This document shows, piece by piece, positions 23,201 through 30,970 of a stretch of 58,566 nucleotides of DNA. Every line of letters starts with the position of its first letter. Positions within the stretch are counted from its first letter, which is position 1. The position numbers were made by a program, and so were the translations under genes. The DNA lies in the IMG/VR virus record IMGVR_UViG_3300034106_000909, positions 1-58,566 of that record; one strand, written 5' to 3'. Origin of the DNA: a virus. A model generated the notes under the pieces. It was given only the letters and a program-made list of their open reading frames with translations. It had not been told where the DNA came from and ran no database searches.

Positions 23201-23557
23201 GGCAGCTGGACCCCCGATAAGCCCAGCTCCAATAATAGGCAGCATACTCGGCAAAGACTGAGCACCCAACTCTAGGGCGTACCGCCCCACATCTCCAACA
23301 CCTGAAATGTTTCTAAATGAACCAACCGCGTCCTGATTAGTATCGTAGTAGCGCTGGGAAGTACGCCGGGCTTCAGCTTCTTGAGCTAAACGATAGTCCC
23401 TTGAAAGACCAAAAGCTTCAGGCAATTCGAGCGCAGCAGCCGCCGCAGTAGAAGCACCCGAACTAAATAGCGCACCAACACCAGCTTCAGGAGTCGCTAC
23501 TCGGTACTGCTGGCTGTAGCGTTCTGCAATTTCTTCGTCTGTCAGGCGGCGGGACAT
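17282..23557 (-). CDS. Giant internal virion protein with zincin motif
   Basis: 2091 aa, the largest gene here. The N-terminal 250 residues are Gly/Ala-rich with hydrophobic helices (IIGAGLIGGPAAAYGVAG), the middle is long charged helix, and H992-E-V-G-H996 with a later REELFAQLWATY forms an HExxH...E zinc metallopeptidase signature. The C-terminal third (from about SSPAYYLQNLTQPF on, ending near MPKGVSDALKSGRQATEGM) resembles the LPD38-type domain of phage polyvalent proteins. Such giants are ejected with DNA in podoviruses and may protect it or cleave host targets or peptidoglycan links. ATG 23557 gives the full length. Confidence 0.75.
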   Translation of the reverse strand: MSRRLTDEEIAERYSQQYRVATPEAGVGALFSSGASTAAAAALELPEAFGLSRDYRLAQEAEARRTSQRYYDTNQDAVGSFRNISGVGDVGRYALELGAQSLPSMLPIIGAGLIGGPAAAYGVAGLTGIGAVAQAQREQTGRTDLTAVPLGLAYGGVEAATGIVGKLAGTGVRAERAASVANRYLDNLSGFTGGAARTGAAFGRTGLSEAIGEVGQEYISNVGRLAVDPRVELFSPEAMDDYAESFVGGGLLGGLLGGAAGGWRRSQGFRDAARERDLTSTEQDQTPLVQRPLESQFVTQDQTVGLQSFINQNVGITRPKRKDYVAQFKAAYDEPTGQFVSDPETGIERPLTVGEALQRSQAALDLTQEKPAEAAATAQVVASTVRDPRSYELRDTFNVTPTPSSLQFYSEITADAQATGVPLDSDLFIDVWKFASDKPMTPKRLEKARELLDSAIIKARQEAPSGAPVSTVQQPAGGLGVGSPVVQGGVGNAGPAAPVAGTMVGGAPVAGGALQQTSVLPSTPGQPSTGLTQTAPATDTAPQTRFRRAPRPMTVLEAANAAKAAQAQQAETQGQATPAAAGPVVDERQAILQQIFGERNGGIIFDVVGMGMPEPEAATKYGLSRSSIQAIAGATGQKEWPALIASAKTKFNLTDAQIADAFNTVSPESTEGQIAKEVFTDSQDRMDEDQAIEAGLGNIVKTAGASTSAVEGFTDLQKEIDATLEALAVETDEAVLAQLNATLAAQIEKVKAVEKQAQAEVRALAGRKSEKDAAEETAAKAEQPKELGEPDAVQVESPAGVSVQPKAETGQGVGTKVRRAKKPAAEGKAQVPAVILTEAEQAAQAWDVVAADFPQAPKFADLTKAQQENFIEFGPDNWTKDDVENELTKLARGGAKFNALRTVTTVDEDNATVELQEQELSRLEAVPGVGAATDRLRKEGLGDLVDYVGGWYVTDSKVNWDGGFTAIDGQAAVLLRRGALTDSQRVEWTVYHEVGHAADQTHLEGGGVFSSLPEFNVRLQNGEIKPMGAVMKAAFDHYNSNPTSDLSKHLSYPFDRTQHGDLDGNGIREELFAQLWATYTTRDGREFLEDNLPEVADFMEQVYEQVKQTDYAAAKANEAQRSTQAGGQTTQGNGQPRQVPLRQTAVRFRANRSQGLIDRNIAKLPKMSQQPVKRITEAIGDLGGKYVDYALFTNDLVKRAQALGLGAAKTFSDRLAARNAKVSEEERKIEKIADRYALIEDANKGDGPGSVNEFLFESTRTGKWGYDTAKFKADPAMKAMFNKLGPKAQQFAKDVFAHGDAMLSSKKTIVLNAANSEYDAMIKAAQDLVNNTTDKKDLKKAKENLAELKAEKADTLKRFQTLFRIREGVPYAPIKRTGTYAVVAESAAFRAAKENKDAEAIKKMESDPNHYSVSFVDTKWTGRNLKDSLAEAYPNLDINIVKRAEAMDDFSKNALMPALTKMRSAVTSQNTREDGKIDPSAGKLLNIINQLYLEALAEGSARKSEMRRRGVAGEVDMLQSFTQQGRADANFLASVEFEPKIQDALQQMRNQSRTGERERKSEIFDELTQRYADSLDPKPSPFLNGLTNMASKFFLASSPAYYLQNLTQPFMMSLPAMAGRHDYTKAAAELAKAYGELGPLFKDVKLFDQQFDFSKVPADVRAAINDLVNQGKIDIGLATEINEYKVEADGNLSKFAQRLNKGMRMAVQKVEATNRLSTAIAAYRLEFERAKKDPKIADPKAAATQYAADILTDTHGDYTAFNAPRAFNTQWGKVALQFRKFQLIQIAFYAKLIRDAFTKPDERAAAMKTLAYSLGHTGVFAGLMGMPGYAAISFVLGLFGDEDEPYDLTADMRKALGPEWADMIMRGAPTIVGMDLSGKIGAGNMLSILPFSNADLSTTSGQVEAFGAALGGASLGMATRVADGLILMSKGDYYKGLERVMPKGVSDALKSGRQATEGMTRRNGDVVLPESEIGAIETVLTGLGIPSVQQSVTYERQNRMRDITQNFQDRTTRIKNDYAQASRQKDTAAMQEAREAWTKLQQARQRNGLKPQPMSNLLKAPQEQAQREKRTVGGVQYREGQRKLAEDVTAN

Positions 23558-23576
23558 AGATACCCTTCAATTTGTT

Positions 23577-23597
23577 GCATGCGACATTGTCGCATGC
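23577..23597 (-). other. 9-bp perfect hairpin between virion genes
   Basis: GCATGCGAC, three-base loop, GTCGCATGC, in the 43-base gap between the 575-aa virion gene and the giant gene. No T-run follows on either strand, so it is more likely an mRNA processing or stability element, or a protein site, than a terminator. Confidence 0.5.
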
Positions 23598-23600
23598 CTA

Positions 23601-25328
23601 TTAGCGTCCGTAAATGCTAGGAGCGCCCGGGGCAACCCCATAACTAGATGCTGGTCCCAACCCAGTTGTGCGGGCTCCTTGAAAGCCTGATGGGCCTGTT
23701 GGGTTACTGCGCCGTCTTTCTTCTTCAGCAATACGACCTTGCAGAACGTCATAGTCGTCCAACGCCTCTTTGAGTTTTTTCATGTCGCGCTTGTCGCGGA
23801 TGTCAAACTCTTCGTTGTTGAACATAACAGCGTCGCCGTCGTTGCTCCAAATCAACCGACTTGCGTTGTTGTCAGATACTCCAGCGGCTTTGAGTGCCGC
23901 TGGGCGGTCGTCAGGTAATACACCTTTGGCAGAGATAAAACCACCGAGACCGTCAGTCTGCATTAGCTTACCGCCCACCTTGTACTGGACGCCAGCCTCT
24001 TCAACTTTGACAGGTTTTTCAGGTTGCTGCGCTTGATTAAGCGCCGAAAGCGATGGTGGTGCGCGCAAACCTTTTGGAGTCGTGGCTCGAAGTTGATCGT
24101 ATTCGCGTGCGTATATTGCCGCCGCTTGTCGACCTGCTGGCCCTAGACCAACAGCAGTTTGATACCCTTCAAGTACTCCATCAACCTTGCGCTGAAATGC
24201 TTGCTGAGCTTCCGATTCGCCGCCGCGCATACGGTCATTTTGTGTTCTGGCTCGATAATAATCAGCGATGTCTTTGGCCTTCTGCACGTCCAAGTCATAC
24301 TTGGCCAATTCCAAAAACCCACCGGGCTTGGCCTTGGCGTCAACAATCATGCCCAACTCACGTTCGTTCTTGGCATCTGCAAACACTGACCTTGTGCCGT
24401 CGGTGTTAACCTGAATCACGCGGAACGGATTCTTAGGGTCGCGCTCCAGCTTAAACGAAGTGTTTTGCTCGTCAAACCACTCCAGCGCAGGGATTACACC
24501 TTTGGCACGCGACTGACGGAAGCCTTCATCAAACTTCTTGGACTGTAGACTGATCTGGTTCAGCTCTTGTCGGCTGTAGTTATCCCGCAGTTGTGCAGCG
24601 GCCTGCGGGCCTTGGGTTCTTTCCACAAGCGAAAGAATGGCATCAGTGCGTTCTTCCGGCTTTGCAAACGTCTGCTTGTTAATGTCGGCAAACCCTGTGT
24701 CAAAGGCTTCTTGCATGCGTTGTTTGCGCTGCGCATCTGTAAGCTGAATGCCACCTAGTTCTAGGTCTTGCTCAGCTCTTGTAAGCCCGAGTCTGCCAGC
24801 AGCTACTTGAGTTTCCAGTGCTTGTCGACGCAATGGGGCTTCTTCAGCCTCACGTTCTGCACGAGTAGCTTCGGCAAGCGCAGCTTGACGCATACGGGGG
24901 TCGGACAGCCCTTCAGCCATAGCACGGCTGCGCAAAGCCTCAATGCGGTCAGGGGTCAGTTCGCCCTCAAACCGACGGCCCAAGAAGTCAGTCACTCGCT
25001 GCTGGTTAAATGCTGCTGGTTGAAGTTGAGTGCGGTCAATACCAACTACGTCTGTCCCCATGCCAGTACGCGGGATTTGAGCCTCTGTAAAGTCTGGAGT
25101 TACAGTGTAGTTACCGCCTTCACCAGCCTGCACGTTGTAGTACGGACGGCCTGTCTCTGGGTTGATGGCGCTGGCCATGGCTTCCAGCTGCTGGCCTTGC
25201 TCAGCGGTATACCCCTGCGACATTTCCGGCGCAGCAGTGCGGATACCTTCTAAGCGGCGGCGCTCTTGACCCTCTTTAAAGGCTTTACCTAGTGCGATTC
25301 CAGACTGAAATCCTGCGGCTATGCTCAT
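23601..25328 (-). CDS. Putative internal virion/tail protein
   Basis: 575 aa, mainly charged helix (RAEREAEEAPLRRQALETQV region about 150-220) with Gln/Ala/Arg-rich stretches, an IPALEWFDEQN segment near residue 285, and a Gly/Pro/Ser tail ending in YGVAPGAPSIYGR. No enzyme motif. Position directly before the giant protein and after the S74 protein fits an internal core or ejection protein. GGAGG with 6-base spacing precedes ATG 25328. Confidence 0.6.
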   Translation of the reverse strand: MSIAAGFQSGIALGKAFKEGQERRRLEGIRTAAPEMSQGYTAEQGQQLEAMASAINPETGRPYYNVQAGEGGNYTVTPDFTEAQIPRTGMGTDVVGIDRTQLQPAAFNQQRVTDFLGRRFEGELTPDRIEALRSRAMAEGLSDPRMRQAALAEATRAEREAEEAPLRRQALETQVAAGRLGLTRAEQDLELGGIQLTDAQRKQRMQEAFDTGFADINKQTFAKPEERTDAILSLVERTQGPQAAAQLRDNYSRQELNQISLQSKKFDEGFRQSRAKGVIPALEWFDEQNTSFKLERDPKNPFRVIQVNTDGTRSVFADAKNERELGMIVDAKAKPGGFLELAKYDLDVQKAKDIADYYRARTQNDRMRGGESEAQQAFQRKVDGVLEGYQTAVGLGPAGRQAAAIYAREYDQLRATTPKGLRAPPSLSALNQAQQPEKPVKVEEAGVQYKVGGKLMQTDGLGGFISAKGVLPDDRPAALKAAGVSDNNASRLIWSNDGDAVMFNNEEFDIRDKRDMKKLKEALDDYDVLQGRIAEEERRRSNPTGPSGFQGARTTGLGPASSYGVAPGAPSIYGR

Positions 25329-25329
25329 A

Positions 25330-26271
25330 TCAGACCTCCACCATTTCCAAGCCGAGACCGGCGTAATTTACTGCCATGAAGCCGTCAGGCATCGTGAAGA
25401 CCATGTCTGGGTGCGTCTCTAGTACATCCTGCGCCATCACGCCGAGGAAGCGGCGACCGGAGCCATTGGTGTATTCAAACTCGTACAGAGGCAGCATGGT
25501 GCGCTCATCACGGCCAACCAGCTCAATGTTCTGCTTTAGTCGGCGATCAGAGAAAATTGTTGCACCAGCGCCGAGTACTGCGCCAAACATCTCACCTTGG
25601 CGGTTCTGACCAGCGTTGTACAAACCAGCTTGACCCGTAGCGATGTTACCCATCGTAGTGCCTGCAGCGCCGTAACCTTGCTGCAACTGATTGCCCGGGG
25701 CCATGGATGTGTTGATGCCTGAAGTACCTGCAGCGTTAGCGCCGCCATAAGCTGCCGTCGAAGCACCTGCAAGGTTGCGGCCAAGGCCTGTGACGTCCAT
25801 GCGACGGGCAAAGCCAAGCTGTTCAGCCTGAGTGCGTGCGCCTGTCATGGCGTTGGCGCGTTGTGCGGCAAGACCCAGATTACCCTGAGCCTGCAGTGCC
25901 ATAGCAGCACCAGAGTTTGGATTCACACCCCGAGCGGCCATGGCCCGCTGGCCCATCTCTTGTTGAACACCAAAGGCACGACCCGCTGCAGCGGCGGCTT
26001 GGCCAGCCATCTGCTCACGGTATCCCTCAGTGCTGAAATTTTGCGCGTCTCGGACAAGCCCCTGCTCTACAGGCCGGAAGGTATCCTTCTGGTAGTTATA
26101 GTAGTCTTGCGCTTGCGTCATTTGTTGCTGTTGAGCAGCCATCTGCTGCGCAGCAATTTGCTGAGCCAACGGCTTGATGTCAGCGTATTGATCGCGGGCA
26201 AACTGAAGCTGTTCTCGCCCGAGAGCTTCCATGCCAGAATAGTCTGGTGCTGGTTGCGATTTACCGCCCAT
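25330..26271 (-). CDS. Virion protein with S74 intramolecular chaperone
   Basis: 313 aa. The first 230 residues are Gln/Ala/Gly-rich and helical with many Met/Gln pairs. Residues 240-313 match the peptidase_S74 self-cleaving chaperone: S241-D242-R-R-L-K246-Q-N-I, then LPLYEFEYTNG, FLGVMAQDVLETHPDMV and VNYAGL. S241 would be the nucleophile for self-release after trimer folding. S74 modules usually sit at the end of tail fibres or endosialidases; here the passenger is Ala/Gln-rich, suggesting a trimeric helical virion component. Confidence 0.85.
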   Translation of the reverse strand: MGGKSQPAPDYSGMEALGREQLQFARDQYADIKPLAQQIAAQQMAAQQQQMTQAQDYYNYQKDTFRPVEQGLVRDAQNFSTEGYREQMAGQAAAAAGRAFGVQQEMGQRAMAARGVNPNSGAAMALQAQGNLGLAAQRANAMTGARTQAEQLGFARRMDVTGLGRNLAGASTAAYGGANAAGTSGINTSMAPGNQLQQGYGAAGTTMGNIATGQAGLYNAGQNRQGEMFGAVLGAGATIFSDRRLKQNIELVGRDERTMLPLYEFEYTNGSGRRFLGVMAQDVLETHPDMVFTMPDGFMAVNYAGLGLEMVEV

Positions 26272-26274
26272 GAT

Positions 26275-26691
26275 TTACTCCTTGCGCAGCCATCGACAGT
26301 TGTCAGGCCGCATTACCAAAACGTGCATGTCGGCACCCGGTGCGCCGTCTTTCATGACGAACTCTTCCTCGAAACCGAGGTGTTTGTCAAATGCCAGTAT
26401 TTTAGGCTCATTTGAGGGAACCATGCCAGTCAATCTTTTCAGGCCGCAATGCCTGAACGCGTAGTCGCACACCGCTTGGAACAACGGGATGATCTGTTTG
26501 GTCTGCTGGGCGATGGCAATATGGCACGTAGCGTTGGCTCCGTTGTAGTTGTTGATGACCACTCCAGCCAAGACATCATCACCACTCACCACCCCAATGG
26601 CGTAGTAACTACCCCAGTCAGCGCCTTGATTAACCCGCTCGGCAACCCATGCACCGATGCGTTCTTTCTGGTCGTAGACAAGATGTGCCAT
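26275..26691 (-). CDS. GNAT-family N-acetyltransferase
   Basis: 138 aa, complete GNAT length. Readable elements: beta strands around GVVSGDDVLAGVVINNY, a strand ATCHIAIA, a helix with IIPLFQAVCDYAFRHCG, and the C-terminal RLTGMVPSNEPKILAFDKHLGF that forms the acceptor side. Phages often carry such an enzyme in the virion operon beside tail genes. The substrate is unknown. The ribosome site is weak. Confidence 0.82.
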   Translation of the reverse strand: MAHLVYDQKERIGAWVAERVNQGADWGSYYAIGVVSGDDVLAGVVINNYNGANATCHIAIAQQTKQIIPLFQAVCDYAFRHCGLKRLTGMVPSNEPKILAFDKHLGFEEEFVMKDGAPGADMHVLVMRPDNCRWLRKE

Positions 26692-26705
26692 GCGAGGATT
26701 ATGGC

Positions 26706-27050
26706 TTATTGGGGTGGTTTTGGATACTCGTCTTTGACGGCTTTGATCTGCGAGTAGAACGGCTCGATTCTAGGAATCAGGTTATTGTTCATGGCGTGCC
26801 AGAAGTCGTCAAGCTGGTCTCCAATGGGCGGGTATGCTGCTTGGCGTTCTGCAACGTAACTCATAACACTGGTTACAGTTTTGACACACTTTCCGTCTAC
26901 CATTGCCACGTCAACATCTACACGCAAGTATGGCGGGGTAAGGTTAAGCACTTCTATGTACTCAACGTAGGTATCGTCTGGTTTGAAGTCACTGGGGCCA
27001 GCAACTATCTGTCCGTCCACAACTTTTACCCATCGTGTATAGCTCATCAT
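26706..27050 (-). CDS. Tail-associated hypothetical protein
   Basis: 114 aa, overlapping the tail fibre stop by 4 bases; ATG 27050 and ATG 27047 are both possible, the latter with better spacing from GGAG. The C-terminal half, AYPPIGDQLDDFWHAM then PRIEPFYSQIKAVKDEYPK, is a motif I recall from short proteins directly following phage tail fibre genes. It may act in fibre assembly. Confidence 0.65.
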   Translation of the reverse strand: MMSYTRWVKVVDGQIVAGPSDFKPDDTYVEYIEVLNLTPPYLRVDVDVAMVDGKCVKTVTSVMSYVAERQAAYPPIGDQLDDFWHAMNNNLIPRIEPFYSQIKAVKDEYPKPPQ

Positions 27051-30000
27051 CGCACTCCAAACAATATGCCGTCAATATTTTGAATGGTATATGCAGCATT
27101 AAACCCACCTACAAAAACAGCAAAAGTTGTAGCTGTGGAGTAAGAATTGCTGGTAACACCAGCCCCGTTTGTCGCTAAGCCGAACACGCCAGAGTTTGTG
27201 TTGTACGCAACTTGTTCTCCATAGATAGCATCTCCCACGGCGCTGGCGTTAGCAAGCAAAAGAACGGCCAAGTCTTTGTTAGTGCCGCTACCTTGAGATT
27301 GCACGTTAATCACCGCCGCAATTTTATGCGAGGCAGTTTCTGGGGCTGGCATTGTGTAGTAGCCGACTAAGTACTGAGGGGGTGAGTTTATATAAGAACC
27401 AGAAAAACCATTCAAGTAGTACGGGCCGCTTGTTGTTGAGACTGGAACGCCTCCGCTAATCTCCACATAAATTCCGGAGAACGAATTTATCTTTACGGCT
27501 TTAAGCAGCGCACCAGTAACCTGACCAGAGCGGACTGTGAGTTGGTTGAACTCGGCGTCGCCGTTGCTGTCAATCTCCCACCCACTAGAACCCGACACAT
27601 AGTTAGCAGACCGTACATAATTTGTGCCAACACTACTACCACCAACCGTACCTGCGGTGATGTCACCGCCAAAAAACGCGCTGCCACTCTCCCCATCAAG
27701 TGCAAAAGTTGCTACGCCAGAAGAGTTAAACGCAGCCAATCCCCCAGCACTAAAACCAATGCCGTACCCGCCTGTCCTAGTTCCGGACGAATTCCACGTC
27801 AGTGTGCCTACAGACAAACCACCAGCACCCGCCAGTACGTTTTGTGCGTTGGAGTTGAGTTTATTGGCTAGCCCAGACACTGCTGCGTTGGCTGTGCCCT
27901 GAGCTGTGGACGCCGCACTGACTGCTGAGTTGGCTGTGCCCTGAGCCGTGGACGCTGCACTGACTGCTGAGTTGGCTGTGCCCTGAGCCGTGGACGCTGC
28001 ACTAGCAGCATTGTTTGCCGTGGTTACTAGCGTACTTGCAGCAGTACCGGCTACAGAGCCAGTAAAGTTCGCGGTGCCCGCGTTCAGAATAATGTTGCCG
28101 TCCGTGTCTCGAATGGACAATCCGTTGGCGTTGATTTGTGACGCAGTAAGCTGGCCACGAATAGACGCAGCGGCAAATTCGGCAGTTCCGTTACCGTCAA
28201 TTCTCCAGCCAGCAGACCCAGTAACAAAATCAGTGGACTGAATGTACTCTCCAACAGCAACAGAGCCAGCAGTCAGTTTGGCAACACCAAGGCTGACAAT
28301 TTTGGCGTCATCTACAGCCAAGTCAGCAATCTGCGCGTTTTGAATCGTAGCGTTCAGGATGTAACCAGCGTCAAAGTATATGCCTGCTGGAACATCTTGG
28401 CCATTGATCTGCGTTGGCACCGCCTGCACAGCGAGAGGGACTCGGCTGGATACCTGCCATGTCACCGAGCCATCTACGATCAATGTGCCGATGTTTCCGA
28501 CGGTGAGAGCGCCAGCGCCTGTCGAACCGCCGATTTTGCACACCAGAGTTTTGCTGTCTTGTCCAGCGACACGAGCAATAGCGCCTTGAGCGTACGCAGT
28601 GTTTGTAGTCCTAAGCGAAATAAGGCTCTGTGGTGTCGTGACCGCAAACCGACCTACGTTGGCAATAAACTCAGAAGTTGTTGCGCCAGCGTAAATACCA
28701 TATCCAGCTACGTTACCGTTAACGTCGAGCTTGATGGTGTACTGCAACTTCAAACCATCGTTGAGGGTTTTCTGTGCTGTGAATCGCTGCTCTAAAGTTG
28801 CAGAGTCTGCGCCGTCGCTGACGTTCACCTGTTTGACTGCCGTGGCTATGGGGATGCCTACATTCCATGTCCCGCCTGCGGCTTCGCAAGCAGCACGGTT
28901 TGTGTCGTCGGTAGCTAACCCGCCAATCGTGCAGTAGCCAATCTTGGTGGTCTCCACCGCTGAGATACTAGCGGCAACTGCTGTTACGGAACCTGTAATT
29001 TCAGCGTCGGGTGAATACACCCATGCAGAGCCAGACCAAAGGTACAGCTTGTTGCTGTCGTTGGTGTCGTACCAGACATCCCCAGTCAAGAGCGGAATAT
29101 CTGCAGAGTCTTCTGGGTCCACTCCGCGTTTAGTGGGTGCGTCAGCTGTGCGAAACACCTTGGACTGGACATCAGCGTAAGCACGCAAAAACGTGCCGCT
29201 CTGGGCGATGGCGTTCTCTGTGTCTGTTGCTGTGAGGTAATCGTTGGTAAGCGTGGCTGTTAGCGAAGTCACAGAACCTGTGATGGCTCCATCAGGAGAA
29301 TACACCCACGCAGAACCAGTCCACAAATACAGTTTATTCAGATCGTCGGTGTCAACCCAAACATCACCATTTTGCAGCGGGATGTCCAGTGAAGTGTCTG
29401 CGTCCACGCCACGTTTGGTTGGCGCAGTAGCTTGCCTGAATGTGCGAGAAGCCGATGTGTTTGTGTACGCCCTGAGAGCTGTCTTGCTGCTGGCAATGGC
29501 CGAGTTGACTGTAGCCGTCGTGGAGTAATCGTTGATAAGCGTAGCGCGTGTTGCTGGCAAACCAGTGTCAATGTTGTTGACCTGCGAATCCAGTTGCTCA
29601 AAAAGCAACGTAGTGGCTATGTCGTCTTCAATGCGTGTCTCACGCTCTATTTGCAAGTCCGCATGAAGTGTCGTAGTCTCGTTAAGAAAGTACGTGTTAA
29701 GCGTCAGAATGTCCTCAGCCAAGGCGCTGTCGGCGCTGGCTCTAGCAAGTTGTTCCCGCGTAATACTTCCGAAGTTGTCGGAGATGTCTGAGTCTGTGAT
29801 GTCCAGCCATTCAGTGCCTGTCCACTGGTACTGCTTGTACTTAGGTGTTGCGTACTCACCAGCAAAGTAGTCTGGGTTGTAGCTTATCCGCGTGTCCACC
29901 CAAATGTCGTTGACTGACGGACTTGTTGGGGCAGTAGTCTGCCTAGACACTTTAGTCTTGCTTGACGCTGTAGCTGCGACAACTGAGATGTCGCTTGCAA

Positions 30001-30970
30001 GGCCAGTGTCCGCAGTCGTACGCGCTGTTTTCTCGGAGAAGATCAACCCAGCTGTGACAGACGCCACGTCTGTGCCAGTGTAGGTTCCGCGCATCTGCGT
30101 AGCTAGGGCCTGACGCGAAGTGACTTCCCCGCCTAAATCAGTAGTAAGCGTGGCAATTTCTGATGTGTGAGCAGCAACAATATCGGCCAGCGACGAATAG
30201 TCGCCGATCTTGAGCCAGTACGTAGCGTTCGTTGGCAGGTTGCCAGTCGTGGTGCTTATAGCTTTGTACAGCCCGCCGTTGTACTTTACGATGTCGTCTG
30301 CGGCATAGGTGGTGCCGTTGTCGTAGTCTGGGTACGAAGTGATCGCATCAATCTGCCCTTGGATTTGAGCCAGCTGGTTTGGGATCGTTCCCGGAACAGC
30401 CGCAGAACCGTCAATCAAGTCGATCCGATTGTTCAAAGCTGTAGCCAACTGAGTCGTTGTTATTTGCCCAGCCAGAAGGCCAACGGTGTAAGTTACGTCA
30501 GAGCCAGTTGTAGCTGAGACGCCAACCAGTGCGTTGTACGGCCCGGGAGTGTTGTCTGTGTTGACAAACCGCACCCAGTAGTAACGTGTAGCACTAGGTC
30601 CAACCTCGTCGACGTAAATAGCCCCGGGCGACATGCCCAGAAGAACTGCTGCAGACTGCGAACTTGTGCTTGATCTCCACACCTCTGCGTAGGCATGGCC
30701 GACGTAGGCTGGGTTATCCCATGCAACGATGATGTTGCGAATTGCTGCGGTGGCTGTGACGGTTGTAGGAGGTGGCGGCGTGGCAACAAAAGTCGATGTC
30801 GGTCTGATAACCCCTGACCCATCCACAGTCGCAAGGCCTGAACTAGCCAAGTCGTTGGCAGTCAACAAACGATCTGGGCCAGAACCGGACACAAGCTCAC
30901 GCATGCGGTCAAGGAACGACCGCAAGTCGCGTGGAATATCAGACGTTACAAACGGCAGTTTTTTAGACAC
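27047..30970 (-). CDS. Large tail fibre / host-specificity protein
   Basis: 1307 aa from GTG 30970, which has AGGAG at 7 bases; TTG 30976 is too close to that site. The N-terminus looks like a fibronectin-type module (TVTATAAIRNIIVAWDNP), followed by a carbohydrate-binding-like YDNGTTYAADDIVKYNGGLY, a long coiled coil, two tandem copies of a W-containing beta module (DVWVDTDDLNKLYLWTGSAW), a DUF1983/lambda J-like region around IADLAVDDAKI, three 14-residue AASTAQGTANSAVS repeats, and a variable C-terminal tip. It should bind the host surface. Confidence 0.82.
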   Translation of the reverse strand: MSKKLPFVTSDIPRDLRSFLDRMRELVSGSGPDRLLTANDLASSGLATVDGSGVIRPTSTFVATPPPPTTVTATAAIRNIIVAWDNPAYVGHAYAEVWRSSTSSQSAAVLLGMSPGAIYVDEVGPSATRYYWVRFVNTDNTPGPYNALVGVSATTGSDVTYTVGLLAGQITTTQLATALNNRIDLIDGSAAVPGTIPNQLAQIQGQIDAITSYPDYDNGTTYAADDIVKYNGGLYKAISTTTGNLPTNATYWLKIGDYSSLADIVAAHTSEIATLTTDLGGEVTSRQALATQMRGTYTGTDVASVTAGLIFSEKTARTTADTGLASDISVVAATASSKTKVSRQTTAPTSPSVNDIWVDTRISYNPDYFAGEYATPKYKQYQWTGTEWLDITDSDISDNFGSITREQLARASADSALAEDILTLNTYFLNETTTLHADLQIERETRIEDDIATTLLFEQLDSQVNNIDTGLPATRATLINDYSTTATVNSAIASSKTALRAYTNTSASRTFRQATAPTKRGVDADTSLDIPLQNGDVWVDTDDLNKLYLWTGSAWVYSPDGAITGSVTSLTATLTNDYLTATDTENAIAQSGTFLRAYADVQSKVFRTADAPTKRGVDPEDSADIPLLTGDVWYDTNDSNKLYLWSGSAWVYSPDAEITGSVTAVAASISAVETTKIGYCTIGGLATDDTNRAACEAAGGTWNVGIPIATAVKQVNVSDGADSATLEQRFTAQKTLNDGLKLQYTIKLDVNGNVAGYGIYAGATTSEFIANVGRFAVTTPQSLISLRTTNTAYAQGAIARVAGQDSKTLVCKIGGSTGAGALTVGNIGTLIVDGSVTWQVSSRVPLAVQAVPTQINGQDVPAGIYFDAGYILNATIQNAQIADLAVDDAKIVSLGVAKLTAGSVAVGEYIQSTDFVTGSAGWRIDGNGTAEFAAASIRGQLTASQINANGLSIRDTDGNIILNAGTANFTGSVAGTAASTLVTTANNAASAASTAQGTANSAVSAASTAQGTANSAVSAASTAQGTANAAVSGLANKLNSNAQNVLAGAGGLSVGTLTWNSSGTRTGGYGIGFSAGGLAAFNSSGVATFALDGESGSAFFGGDITAGTVGGSSVGTNYVRSANYVSGSSGWEIDSNGDAEFNQLTVRSGQVTGALLKAVKINSFSGIYVEISGGVPVSTTSGPYYLNGFSGSYINSPPQYLVGYYTMPAPETASHKIAAVINVQSQGSGTNKDLAVLLLANASAVGDAIYGEQVAYNTNSGVFGLATNGAGVTSNSYSTATTFAVFVGGFNAAYTIQNIDGILFGVR
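27881..28006 (-). repeat. Three 42-bp in-frame repeats in tail fibre gene
   Basis: Units at 27881-27922, 27923-27964 and 27965-28006 are almost identical and encode the 14-residue Ala/Ser/Thr repeat, a stalk-like coiled coil. Copy number may vary by slippage or recombination and would change fibre length. Confidence 0.85.

Noticed and set aside
27881-28006. CRISPR-like regular repeats
   Set aside because: The three 42-bp units are contiguous without spacers and encode an in-frame protein repeat of the tail fibre.
27047-30970. Diversity-generating retroelement target in the tail fibre
   Set aside because: No reverse transcriptase or template repeat is present in the window.
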